Shown here: positions 36,362-44,819 of the stretch, one piece after another
How the letters are laid out: each line of letters opens with the position of its first letter
How positions within the stretch are numbered: the first letter of the stretch is position 1
Program-made: the position numbers and the translations under genes
The notes under the pieces: model-generated
Database searches by the model: none
What the model saw: the letters and a program-made list of their open reading frames with translations, nothing else
What the model was told of the DNA's origin: nothing
NCBI GenBank assembly: GCA_963724825.1
Contig: CAVRWT010000005.1
Span: 186,001 to 250,000, forward strand
Direction of reading: 5' to 3'
DNA length: 64,000 bases
Source of the DNA: JALYNX01 sp963724825
GTDB lineage: Bacteria > Actinomycetota > Acidimicrobiia > Spongiisociales > ZC4RG35

Positions 36362-37033
36362 ATGGGCGAGTCGACGAACGGATCGGAATGGATCTCCGCG
36401 GCCGAGTTCCACCGAGCGCCGGGCGTCTCCGACTGGCGTGTCACAGGCACAGGCCCGCAGACCGTCTTCACCGCGACCTCCCTCTCCCACGCGGCAGACC
36501 TCATCGCCCCGGTCATCGCCGCCGCTGAGCGATTCGGCATACTGCCCGACGTCGACGTGCGTCCCGAGGGAGTGGTCGTGCGCATCCCGTACCGCAGCCC
36601 GGAGGGAATCCCTTCGGCCGCCGCGGAGTTCGCTGCCGTCGTGTCCCGGGCAGCCGCCGAGCTGCTGCTGACCCCCGCTCCATCGCTCGCGCAGTCGATC
36701 GGCATCTACGTCGCCCAGCACTCCCAGGCCGACGTGCGACCGTTCTTCACGGCCGCACTGGGCTACGAGGCGTTCGGCGACACGGATGCCGTCGATCCGC
36801 TGCGTTGCGGACCGCAGCTCGCCTTCAACCCGATCAGCGGCGACTCCTCGGCGAGAGGCAGGACGCATTTCGATGTCTTCGTGCCGGCCGACCAGGCTCG
36901 GGCGCGGGTGGATGCCGCACTCGCCGCCGGAGGGAGACTCGCCGACGATTCGCACGCTCCCGCCTGGTGGTCGCTCGCGTCGCCCGACAACCACGGCGTG
37001 GACATCGCGTCCTGGACCGACACCTACGACTGA
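36362..37033 (+). CDS. Pterin-dehydratase-like / VOC fusion protein
   Basis: A 223-residue protein. Residues 10-105 follow the 4a-hydroxytetrahydrobiopterin dehydratase fold (EFHRAPGVSDWRVTGTGPQT, then AAERFGILPDVDVRPEGVVV), but the His-His-Pro catalytic stretch is replaced by LPDVDV, so dehydratase activity is doubtful. Residues 115-220 resemble a VOC/glyoxalase half-domain (GIYVAQHSQADVRPFFTAAL, then TDTYD end). AAGGAG precedes the ATG. It is isolated, next to the tRNA-Ala remnant, and its very GC-rich codon choice differs from the flanking genes. Not part of any recognisable pathway here. Confidence 0.7.
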   Translation: MGESTNGSEWISAAEFHRAPGVSDWRVTGTGPQTVFTATSLSHAADLIAPVIAAAERFGILPDVDVRPEGVVVRIPYRSPEGIPSAAAEFAAVVSRAAAELLLTPAPSLAQSIGIYVAQHSQADVRPFFTAALGYEAFGDTDAVDPLRCGPQLAFNPISGDSSARGRTHFDVFVPADQARARVDAALAAGGRLADDSHAPAWWSLASPDNHGVDIASWTDTYD

Positions 37034-37130
37034 CACCTACTCGTTGCCGTCGCCTTGGCCGCGGCGTTGGTTGCGGCTTTTCTCGAAGCGGGAGATCTCA
37101 CCTAAATCGCGCCACCGTTGACGATTTCAG

Positions 37131-37173
37131 GGTGGAGCTGACGGATTTGAACCCGTGACCCCCTCGTTGCGAA
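37131..37173 (-). pseudogene. tRNA-Ala 3'-half copy (candidate att repeat)
   Basis: Forty-three bases match the 3' half of tRNA-Ala at 41026-41069 with only one single-base gap: 3' acceptor strand, T arm and the stem and loop through the anticodon. The match stops abruptly at the anticodon-stem 5' side. Orientation is the same as the intact gene. The surrounding 233-bp gap holds nothing else recognisable. Confidence 0.85.
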
Positions 37174-37266
37174 AGATGTGCTCAAACCGCTCACCATGGT
37201 CAATTCTCGCCGGGACGCCCGCTTCCTCAATTCTTGCGATGTGATCGCGGCGATGTCCCAAGAGCC

Positions 37267-38976
37267 TCACAGCCTGGGCTTCTCCTCGCCGAGGGTCGCG
37301 TCGATGTCGCTGAGGGCGTCCTCGATCGAGGCGTAGAAGTGGTCGCGGTCGAGGGTCTTGAGGAGCCCGTAGTCGTGCACGAGGTCACGGAGGCGGGTGC
37401 GCAGTTCGACAAAGGCGAGGTGTACGCCCTTGGCGTTGAGCTCGTTGTCGAGGCGCTCGAGCATCCCCGCCGCTGTGACGTCGATGTCGGTGATGGCCTC
37501 GCACTGCAGCACCACCCACGCCGGACGGCGCTCGTGCACCAGCTGGCGGACCCGTTCGGCGAACATGCCAGAGTTGGCGAAGAACAGGGGCGCCTCCCAC
37601 CGGAACACCAGCACGTTGGGGTGCTCATCGATGCCGTCACCTCCGGGGTCGCTGTGCCAGCCCTCACGGCCGTTTACACGTCCAAGTACTTCGCCGTGCG
37701 GCCACCAGTTTCGTTTGAAGAAGAGCAGGATCGACAGCACGACGGCGACGACGATGCCCTCGAGGACCCCGAGGAAGATGACACCGGTGCTCGCAACGAG
37801 CGAGAGCACCACCGCAGACCTTCGGATCTTCCAGACTCGGAGGAGGACGGAGAAGTCGGTGAGGGAGAGGCCCGCAGCGATGACCACTGCGGCCAGCGCG
37901 GAGTTCGGCAGGTCTGCAAGGAGTCCGTTGAAGAACAAGAGCAAGAGCACCACGACAGCGGCGCCGACAACGCCTGTCAGCTGGCTCTTGGCCCCGGACT
38001 GTTCGGCCACGGCCGTGCGTGAGCTGCTGGATGAAACGGCGAACCCTTGGAAGAACCCGGCTGCGATGTTGGCCGAGCCGATGCCGATCATCTCCTGGTT
38101 CGGCTTCACCTGCTCGCCACGGCGGGCGTTGAACGAGGTGGACAAGGCGATGGTGTCAGTCAGTGACACCAGTGTGATGCCAACCGCGGCTACGAGCAGC
38201 GGCACGACGTCGCCCATGTTGGTCCATGGGACTTCGGGCGTAGGCAACCCCTCCGGCAGCGAGCCAACCGTGGCGATGTCGAGGCCGAAGACCGCGGTGA
38301 CGACGGTGGCGCCGACCACCGCGACGAGGACGGCGGGGATTCTCCGGGTGATGCGTGGGAGCACGAGCAGTAACGCGAGCGTGGTGAGACCCACGGTGAG
38401 GGTCGTGGCGTCACGCTGGTCGAAGTTCGTCACGAACTCGCGCACCTCCTCGATGAAGGTGTCAGCGTCCGTCGAGAACCCGCTGAGCTTGGGCAGCTGC
38501 CCAACGATGATGGTGATGGCCAGTCCATTCATGTAACCGATTTGGACCTCGCTCGAGAGCAGGTCGGCGACGAAACCGAGCTTGCCGATACCCAGCCCGA
38601 CCTCGATGAGGCCGACCAGGATGGCGAGCATGCCGGCCAGGGCGATGGCGGTGACGGGGTCGTCGCCGGCCACGACGAGCGGGGTGATGGCGGCGAAGAT
38701 CAACGGCCCAAGGGATGAGTCCGGGCCGAGTACGAGGATCTTCGACGGTCCCATGAGGGCGTAGCCGACGAGGCAGGCGATCGTGGTGTAGAGACCATTC
38801 ACCGGGGGCAGCCCGGCGAGCTCGGCGTATGCCATGCCCTGTGGGACCAGGATCGCTGCCAGGACGATTCCGGCCACGAGGTCGGAGCGCAGCCAACCCC
38901 GCTGGTAATTGCGAAGAGACGCGATCCCGGGCACGTATCGTTCCACGGCGGTCAACCGCTTTGCGCTCTCAGCCAT
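37267..38976 (-). CDS. SulP-family anion transporter with STAS domain
   Basis: A 569-residue inorganic anion transporter. The N-terminal part has the SulP signature VAGIVLAAILVPQGMAYAEL, followed by AGLPPVNGLYTTIACLVGYA and about 12 membrane segments up to residue 425; residues 450-560 form a STAS domain (NVLVFRWEAPLFFANSGMFA and LQCEAITDIDVTAAGMLERL). Members carry sulfate, bicarbonate or other anions, and sequence alone does not decide. The ATG at 38976 is chosen from the family start. The cyclase gene lies 120 bp upstream on the same strand. Both sit inside the tRNA-Ala-bounded segment. Confidence 0.93.
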   Translation of the reverse strand: MAESAKRLTAVERYVPGIASLRNYQRGWLRSDLVAGIVLAAILVPQGMAYAELAGLPPVNGLYTTIACLVGYALMGPSKILVLGPDSSLGPLIFAAITPLVVAGDDPVTAIALAGMLAILVGLIEVGLGIGKLGFVADLLSSEVQIGYMNGLAITIIVGQLPKLSGFSTDADTFIEEVREFVTNFDQRDATTLTVGLTTLALLLVLPRITRRIPAVLVAVVGATVVTAVFGLDIATVGSLPEGLPTPEVPWTNMGDVVPLLVAAVGITLVSLTDTIALSTSFNARRGEQVKPNQEMIGIGSANIAAGFFQGFAVSSSSSRTAVAEQSGAKSQLTGVVGAAVVVLLLLFFNGLLADLPNSALAAVVIAAGLSLTDFSVLLRVWKIRRSAVVLSLVASTGVIFLGVLEGIVVAVVLSILLFFKRNWWPHGEVLGRVNGREGWHSDPGGDGIDEHPNVLVFRWEAPLFFANSGMFAERVRQLVHERRPAWVVLQCEAITDIDVTAAGMLERLDNELNAKGVHLAFVELRTRLRDLVHDYGLLKTLDRDHFYASIEDALSDIDATLGEEKPRL

Positions 38977-39096
38977 GGAGCCACCTGGGTCATCGAGAAT
39001 TCGTGGAGCGTACTCAAGCCCGCCTCGCAGCGATCGGACTTGATCGCATTGCACCCGTGACCTGAATCCCGGCCCCGCAGTGATCGTTGCCGACGC

Positions 39097-40842
39097 TCAG
39101 GACTCGGGTAGTCCCAGTGATCGCAATGATTCCGACAGGTGAGCCTGTCCCGCCGGGTCACGGTAGGCCTCGATCTGCTCGAGCATGGCGATGGTGATCT
39201 CGGGGACCTCTTCCTGGGCGGCAGCAAGTGCCAGGCGGGCCTCATCTTCTTTCCCCAACCGATGCAGGGCCGCAGCGAGGTACAACCTGCTGACCACGGT
39301 GTGCACCGCTGCGGCCTGGAGTGCAACTACTGACTCTTGGTAGCGGTGGGCGCCATACAGCGAGGAGCCGTGGAACCATGCATACCAGGCCGGATGGTTT
39401 GGGTTGAGTTTCATCCCCAGCTCCATCGACTGGACACCCTCATCGGCCATCCCCAGTCGGTTGGCGGTGGAAGCCCAGTTGGCGCGGACGTCGGCGAGGC
39501 TCGGATTGAGTTCGATGGCGCGGCGGTACTCGGCTTCGGTGCGCTCGTACTCGCCCTGTGCCATGTGCAGCTCGCCGAGTAGCCAATGCACTTCGGAGTC
39601 GAGATCGTCGAGCTCGGCGGCGCGTTTGGCCGCCTTCCACGCCTCGCGGAGCGAAATCTCAGGTGTCTCGGTCCAGCCCCAATACACCTCGAACAGCCAT
39701 GTCCACGCCAGCGCCACATGAGCACGAGCGAACGCTGGGCGGTGTTCAAGAACCTGGAGGAGGGGCTGCCTCGCTGCGACGTTGGTTTCCGGCATGAAGC
39801 GGTGCTTCAGCTCGAGGCCACGCATGTAGGCCTCATAGTCGCCGAGCGACCCGGGGTCTTGGGCGACGGTCCGCTTCTTCTCGGTCAACACTAGGACGCC
39901 GTGGTAGCCGCTGAGCTGGGCCACGATGTCATCGGTGATCTCGTCGATCACGCCGAACACGTCTTCGACGTCGCGGTCGTACTTCTCGGCCCAGAGGTGG
40001 CCTCCCGTCGACCCGTCAATGAGCTGGGCGGTGAGGCGCGCTCGGTCCCCTGACCATCGCACGCTCCCCTCCAGGACGTAGCGAACGCCAAGCTTGGCGG
40101 CGACGGTGGTGATGTCCACCGGGGAGTCCTTGTATACGAACGTCGAGTTGCGGGCAATCACAAATAGGTCTCTGCATCGGGAGAGCCCGGTGATCAAGTC
40201 CTCGACGAGCCCGTCAGCGAACGCATCCCGTTGGGAGTCGCCAATGGTCTCGAAGGGGAGCACGGCGATCGACGGCCGGTCGGGCTTCGACTCGGTCCTG
40301 ATCGGCGGGAAGTCCTCCATCAATCCATCGCCTGTCACCTGATACAAGCGCTCGGGACGGCTCAATCCGCGGAGATAGTGGTCACCGAGGTCGCGGTAGC
40401 CGAGCAGGTCTGCGGCCTCGTCAACCAGCTCCCTGGTAGCCGCCGAGACGAGGATCTGGCCCCCATGCCCCGCGGCCTCGATGCGAGCCGCCTTGTTTGG
40501 TGCGGAGCCGAGGTAGTCGCCGTTCACTACCTGCCCCGATCCTGTGTGGATGCCCATCCGTACCGTGAAATCGGCGATCGCCGCCTCCCACGCCTCGGCG
40601 CCAAGCGTTCGCTGTGACTCGACCGCCGCCGAGACTGCCCCGGTTGGGTTGGCGAACACCGCCATGAACCCATCCCCTGTCTTTTTAACGACCGCTCCGG
40701 ATTGAGATGCGATGGCCTTCTCGATGATCTCATCATGTCGGCGCATCGCCGGCTCCATGACGTCACCGGCCATGTCCCACTTGGTGGAGCTACCGACGAC
40801 GTCAGTGAAAAGAAACGTGACGACACCGCTCGGAAGCGTCAT
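39097..40842 (-). CDS. Class III nucleotidyl cyclase with TolB/FlgO-like and TPR domains
   Basis: A 581-residue cytosolic protein. Residues 5-165 are a cyclase: Asp14 (VTFLFTDVVGSST), Lys53/54 and Asp57 (VVKKTGDGFMAVF), and Asp109, Asn116, Arg120 (GDYLGSAPNKAARIEAAG); the metal, substrate and transition-state positions are all filled. Residues 190-320 (IAVLPFETIGDSQRDAFADG, then YVLEGSVRWSGDRARLTAQL) match the TolB-N/FlgO-like domain common in such cyclases. Residues 335-575 are TPR repeats. cAMP synthesis is inferred. SulP follows 120 bp downstream, so the two may form a small operon. Confidence 0.9.
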   Translation of the reverse strand: MTLPSGVVTFLFTDVVGSSTKWDMAGDVMEPAMRRHDEIIEKAIASQSGAVVKKTGDGFMAVFANPTGAVSAAVESQRTLGAEAWEAAIADFTVRMGIHTGSGQVVNGDYLGSAPNKAARIEAAGHGGQILVSAATRELVDEAADLLGYRDLGDHYLRGLSRPERLYQVTGDGLMEDFPPIRTESKPDRPSIAVLPFETIGDSQRDAFADGLVEDLITGLSRCRDLFVIARNSTFVYKDSPVDITTVAAKLGVRYVLEGSVRWSGDRARLTAQLIDGSTGGHLWAEKYDRDVEDVFGVIDEITDDIVAQLSGYHGVLVLTEKKRTVAQDPGSLGDYEAYMRGLELKHRFMPETNVAARQPLLQVLEHRPAFARAHVALAWTWLFEVYWGWTETPEISLREAWKAAKRAAELDDLDSEVHWLLGELHMAQGEYERTEAEYRRAIELNPSLADVRANWASTANRLGMADEGVQSMELGMKLNPNHPAWYAWFHGSSLYGAHRYQESVVALQAAAVHTVVSRLYLAAALHRLGKEDEARLALAAAQEEVPEITIAMLEQIEAYRDPAGQAHLSESLRSLGLPES

Positions 40843-41026
40843 GCTGTCCTCCCGACGATTGCTCGATCCTATCGTGGACCACGCTCCCCAGCCATTGGGA
40901 CCCTGCTGATCGCGACAGGGTGGAATGCTGGGATATCGATCCGTGGATCCTGAGGGGCAATGGATGACAGAGCGAGCAGCTGCAGCGCCACGCGATCCCG
41001 CGCAAGGCCCTGACCAGGGTATTCGG

Positions 41027-41100
41027 TGGAGCTGACGGGATTTGAACCCGTGACCCCCTCGTTGCGAACGAGGTGCTCTGCCAGGCTGAGCTACAGCCCC
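41027..41100 (-). tRNA. tRNA-Ala (anticodon CGC)
   Basis: On the minus strand acceptor GGGGCTG pairs with CAGCTCC, giving the G3-U70 alanine identity pair; the D arm is GCTC..GAGC; anticodon stem CCTCG/CGAGG encloses TTCGCAA with anticodon CGC (reads GCG); the T arm has GGGTTCAAATCCC. CCA follows partly as the genomic ACC. It borders the 3.9-kb segment that carries SulP and the cyclase. Confidence 0.95.
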
Positions 41101-41190
41101 TTGCGGGAGACCGGATTGTACCGGCGGCCCGTTGGTCAGCCAGAGCGACGTTTCCTTGTCGGCCCAGCGCCAGATATGGCGCCACGTACC

Positions 41191-41803
41191 TCAGGTAAGC
41201 CGGGACAGGTCCTCGCGAAGGCGTTCTTGGACGACGGTCGCCGTGAGGTCGGAGCGGGAGCGTTCCACAAGGGCCCGGGCCACGTCGGTGGTGCGGCGCA
41301 GGCCGGAAGTCATCCCGTCGGGGTAGTCCATCGATGCCAGCAGGTCGACGATCTCGTCCATGGCCAGGAGCGCCTTCTCTGCGCCTTCGACGTCGCCATC
41401 GCGCAACAGGTCCAACATCCGACGACGCATCTCACCGACGGCTTCTCCCAGACCGTTGAGATAGGGCACCGGGTCGATCCCGAGCTCGAGTGAATCCCGG
41501 AACAGGCTCCTCCTTGAACAAGGCCTCCGTGATCCGCGCCTCGGCGTACTCCTTGGCCGCATCCCAGACGAAGCCGGCGTGGAGGATGTCCGGATGCCCG
41601 GCGAGCGTGTCCGTGATCTCGGCCAGCTGTGACCCGGCCTGTCCGATCAGCTCGTGTGCAGCCTCCCACTCCCCGCGGTGCAAGGCGCGGATGGAATTGG
41701 CGCAAGCCCTGATCACCTGCCGGGAGCCGGAATAGCCCTTTTCTCTGGCTGTGAACCGCTCGTCGAGAACCGACCGAGCGTCGTCTGCGAAGTCCAATCC
41801 CAT
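41191..41803 (-). CDS. Translin family protein, one frameshift
   Basis: Helical single-strand nucleic-acid-binding family known from eukaryotes (translin/TRAX) and also found in prokaryotes. MGLDFADDARSVLDERFTAR, then SRQVIRACANSIRALHRGEW and HAGFVWDAAKEYAEARI in one frame; after a break near 41512 the other frame gives LELGIDPVPYLNGLGEAVGE, EKALLAMDEIVDLLASMDYP and GLRRTTDVARALVERSR. The YLNGLGE and DYPDG-x-x-x-GLRR stretches are diagnostic. About 204 residues. It starts 4 bp after the GLPR-like gene and is probably in the same operon. Role in bacteria unknown. Confidence 0.82.
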
Positions 41804-41807
41804 CGCG

Positions 41808-42245
41808 TCAGTTGGCGATGACCCGGACCTGCGGTTCCTCCCACTCGGGCCGCTCGGAAACATGGCTCACCTTGAGACGCCACTGTCGGCGCTGCTTCAT
41901 CTGCGCCAGGGCAGCCACGTAGAGGGCAATCAGCGAGTCGACGAAGAGATGGACCAACAACAACGGCATGGAGTTCTGCCACCAGGCGAGCCCCGCAGTG
42001 ACCAGGGCGAGGGTGATGAGGAGTGCCATCGTCCGTCGCTGGCGAAGCCTGATGATGTCGCGGTGCCCGACATCGCCCTTGCTGTACGGCCGTTTCTGGA
42101 CGTCGGCGATGAGATGGGTCCAGCGGTCGAACTCTTCAGTGGAGTTCAGAGGTGTGTTTTGGCGGTTGCCGAACACTGAAGGGAGGAGATACACACTCCA
42201 TATTGCGGCTATTACCAGCAGACCGATGATGACGCTTGTTGTCAT
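41808..42245 (-). CDS. Small membrane protein, candidate GLPR (Glp receptor)
   Basis: A 145-residue protein with one N-terminal membrane helix (VIIGLLVIAAIWSVYLLPSV), a cytoplasmic stretch of about 45 residues that includes NRQNTPLNSTEEFDRWTHLI, two closely spaced membrane helices (about 73-112) and a basic tail. In corynebacteria and mycobacteria a protein of this layout, GLPR, is the membrane partner of the MoeA-like divisome protein Glp and is encoded in the same galU-linked locus. Here it lies 54 bp after moaC and near galU and moeA. The identity rests on layout and neighbours, not on a similarity search. Confidence 0.65.
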   Translation of the reverse strand: MTTSVIIGLLVIAAIWSVYLLPSVFGNRQNTPLNSTEEFDRWTHLIADVQKRPYSKGDVGHRDIIRLRQRRTMALLITLALVTAGLAWWQNSMPLLLVHLFVDSLIALYVAALAQMKQRRQWRLKVSHVSERPEWEEPQVRVIAN

Positions 42246-42298
42246 ACCCCGCGATCACTCCGTCCAAGGCTCAGCGTAGCGGGATGACTCTGTCCCAA

Positions 42299-42788
42299 TC
42301 AACGACTCAAATCCCGGGTCCACAGACCGGATCTTCCTCCGGACTTCTTCAACAATCTCACCGATTCCACGGTCACTCCGCGCTCCACTCCCTTGACCAT
42401 GTCGTAGATGGTGAGGGCCGCGACCGACGCCGCGGTCATCGCCTCCATCTCGACACCAGTGCGCCCCTGGGTGGAAACGGTAGCAAGCACCCGAATTCCA
42501 TGCCCAGTCGGCTCGAGGCCTATTTCGACGGCACCCAACGGGATCGGATGGCACAACGGTATGAGATCGGGGGTCTTCTTGGCCGCCGCGATGCCCGCGA
42601 TCCGGGCCACGGCCGCCGCTTCGCCCTTTGGGGAGATCACCTGCAAAGAAGCGGGAAACCAGCTCTTCTGACATCGCCACATGGGCCTCGGCCACGGCCT
42701 CGCGGTCCGTGATCTCCTTGTCCCCGACGTCGACCATGTGGACCTCGCCTGCGTCGTTGAGGTGGGTCAGATCGCCCTCAGATCCCAT
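42299..42788 (-). CDS. moaC: Cyclic pyranopterin monophosphate synthase, one frameshift
   Basis: Second enzyme of molybdenum cofactor synthesis, making cPMP. LTHLNDAGEVHMVDVGDKEI is the N-terminus; after VSRFFAGDLPKG the frame breaks near 42630 (AAAGGGC, one G too many) and resumes as GEAAAVARIAGIAAAKKTPD, LIPLCHPIPLGAVEI, and MEAMTAASVAALTIYDMVKG. The last includes the catalytic Met-Glu-Ala and Asp-Met-x-Lys region. About 162 residues, normal. The start overlaps the moeA stop by 11 bp. Confidence 0.93.
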
Positions 42789-44007
42789 CAGTCCACTCCC
42801 TTGTCTCCGGTGACTTGAACCTCTCGATCACTACCGAATCACCCGCCGCGACCGCACCTACGCCTCGCGGGATCACCGCGAACGCATCCGCTGCCGCTGC
42901 CGCGGAGAGGATGTTCGACGACTGGCCGCCGGATGACACGACAACCGGACCACCAGCGCTCTGCTCCGAGATCCGCACCCTCACGAAGACAGTCTTGTCG
43001 GGATCGGTGTCGAACCGCTCCCCGGCGATCGCCGGCGCCTGATCCCGGAGAATCCTGGTCGCTCCCTGCATCCTGAGGAGCGCCGGGCGCAGGAACTGTT
43101 CGAAAGACACCAGGACCGACACCGGATTGCCGGGAAGGCCGAAGAACAGGGCACCGCCCACCCGCCCAAAGGCAAATGGCTTGGCCGGCTGGATCGCCAC
43201 CTGCCAGAACCCGACCGATGAACTGCCCTGGAGGACCTTCTTGGTGACGTCGTAGTCCCCCATCGAGACACCACCGGTGGACACGATCACATCGGAGGAG
43301 GAACCGGTTTCCAGGGCCTCCCGCAGTGCTTCGTCGTGGTCGGGAATGATCCCCAGATCGGTCAGTTCGGCTCCCACCTCCTCGAGCAGAGCCTTCACCA
43401 TCGGTCGATTCGAGTCTCGGATCAAGCCTGGGGCCAGAGGGCCACCACCGGGAGGAACGAGCTCGTCACCTGTCGACATGAAGGCGACGCGGGGACGGCG
43501 ATGCACGACGGGAGCGGCTACTCCGATGGTTGCCAAGACCCCGACATGCATCGGGGTGAGCCTGGTCCCGGCTTCGAACACGAGGCTCCCAGCCGCCACG
43601 TCGCCTCCGGCAGGCCGCACCGAGGTCCCGACCTCGACCGCGGTGACGACGGTCACCCGATCGGAGCCGCCGTCCGTGTCCTCGATCTTCACCACGGTGT
43701 CGGCGCCTTCGGGCATGGGTGCGCCGGTCATGATCTTCAACGCTTGGCCGGGGCCGACCCGGCTCTCTGCGACGGAACCCGCAGCGAGATCCCCGACCAC
43801 TTCCAGCACCGCACCCGGCCTTGCCACGTCGGAGCCAAGCACCGCATATCCGTCCATCGCCGAATTGCGGAAAGGGGGAACGCTCTCGGCGGCGGTCACG
43901 TCTGTCGCCAGGACCCGACCCAGGGCGTCCCAGATCGAGACCGGTTCGCTCTCCAGCGTCTCAACCGAGCGCAAGACTTCGGAGCGCGCCTCCTCGAGTG
44001 GTCTCAC
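42778..44007 (-). CDS. moeA: MoeA/gephyrin-family protein (molybdopterin molybdenumtransferase or Glp)
   Basis: Inserts molybdenum into molybdopterin, or, in the actinobacterial Glp branch, acts as a divisome scaffold. A full 409-residue protein: PPFRNSAMDGYAVLGSDVAR, MTGAPMPEGADTVVKIEDTD, VAFMSTGDELVPPGG, VIVSTGGVSMGDYDVTKKVL and FGLPGNPVSVLVSFEQFLRP cover all conserved blocks. It overlaps galU by 4 bp and moaC by 11 bp. A galU-moeA-GLPR-like order favours Glp, while the attached moaC favours Moco synthesis, so both remain open. Confidence 0.9.
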   Translation of the reverse strand: MRPLEEARSEVLRSVETLESEPVSIWDALGRVLATDVTAAESVPPFRNSAMDGYAVLGSDVARPGAVLEVVGDLAAGSVAESRVGPGQALKIMTGAPMPEGADTVVKIEDTDGGSDRVTVVTAVEVGTSVRPAGGDVAAGSLVFEAGTRLTPMHVGVLATIGVAAPVVHRRPRVAFMSTGDELVPPGGGPLAPGLIRDSNRPMVKALLEEVGAELTDLGIIPDHDEALREALETGSSSDVIVSTGGVSMGDYDVTKKVLQGSSSVGFWQVAIQPAKPFAFGRVGGALFFGLPGNPVSVLVSFEQFLRPALLRMQGATRILRDQAPAIAGERFDTDPDKTVFVRVRISEQSAGGPVVVSSGGQSSNILSAAAAADAFAVIPRGVGAVAAGDSVVIERFKSPETREWTDGI

Positions 44008-44819
44008 GTCCCGGGCCGACCCTCCAGCCAGGTCGTGAACTCCTCGCCGAATTGGTCCTTCCCCAGCACGACCGAGGCTTCGAGAAGGCCGAGTGGAGTT
44101 CCAACATCGAGAAGATCGAGCGCCGCGACAAAGCCTCGCAACCGACCCGCCTTTCCCAATCCGTCGATGGCGTCGGTCAGTTGGATCTCGCCCCCGGTCC
44201 CTGGCGCCGTCTTGTCGAGGAGGCCGAAGACTTCCGGCGTGAACAGATAACGGCCGACCATCCCCAGGCGGGAAGGCGCCTCCTCGATCCCGGGCTTCTC
44301 GACTGCTCCCCCGAGCATCAAATAGCCCTCCTCCACCGCGGAGGAGGGAACCACCACTCCGTATTTCGAGAGAAACTCGTCGTCGAGCTCGCGGAGACAG
44401 ACCACCGACACCGTCCCGTCGCTGCTTCCGGCCGACAAGGAGGCAAGGACGTCCACACCGGGCCGAACGATGTTGTCGGCCAAGAGGACGAAGAAGGGCC
44501 GATCTCCAACCACGTCGGCCGCCTCGTTCACCGCGTGGCCCAGGCCCAACGGCTCCTCCTGGACAACCGGGCGGAGGTGGATCTCCTCCAGACCGGGAAG
44601 TGGTCCCTCGAGACTGAAATGCTGGGCGACGAGATGGCCGACGTCGAGGTCGACGATCACCACCGCCTCCTTGGCCCCCGCCCGCGCCGCCTCCTCCACT
44701 GCGTACTGGATCGCCGGCCGGTCGACCACCGTGAGCAGCGCCTTCGGCACCACCCTGGTCGCCGGGCGCATCCGGGTCCCCCGCCCCGCCGCAGGGATCA
44801 CCGCGACATCGATGTTCAT
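44004..44819 (-). CDS. galU: UTP-glucose-1-phosphate uridylyltransferase
   Basis: Makes UDP-glucose for cell-wall and exopolysaccharide synthesis. AVIPAAGRGTRMRPATRVVP is the nucleotide-binding loop with the catalytic Arg, PKALLTVVDRPAIQYAVEEA the substrate loop, VVQEEPLGLGHAVNEA and FFVLLADNIV the sugar-nucleotide and metal sites. 271 residues, a little short for the family but complete. The ATG at 44819 overlaps the plsY stop as ATGA, and its stop overlaps moeA by 4 bp. Confidence 0.93.
   Translation of the reverse strand: MNIDVAVIPAAGRGTRMRPATRVVPKALLTVVDRPAIQYAVEEAARAGAKEAVVIVDLDVGHLVAQHFSLEGPLPGLEEIHLRPVVQEEPLGLGHAVNEAADVVGDRPFFVLLADNIVRPGVDVLASLSAGSSDGTVSVVCLRELDDEFLSKYGVVVPSSAVEEGYLMLGGAVEKPGIEEAPSRLGMVGRYLFTPEVFGLLDKTAPGTGGEIQLTDAIDGLGKAGRLRGFVAALDLLDVGTPLGLLEASVVLGKDQFGEEFTTWLEGRPGT

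Noticed and set aside
37131..41026. A complete mobile element
   Set aside because: No integrase, excisionase, transposase or replication gene occurs between the repeats; only the footprint is supported.
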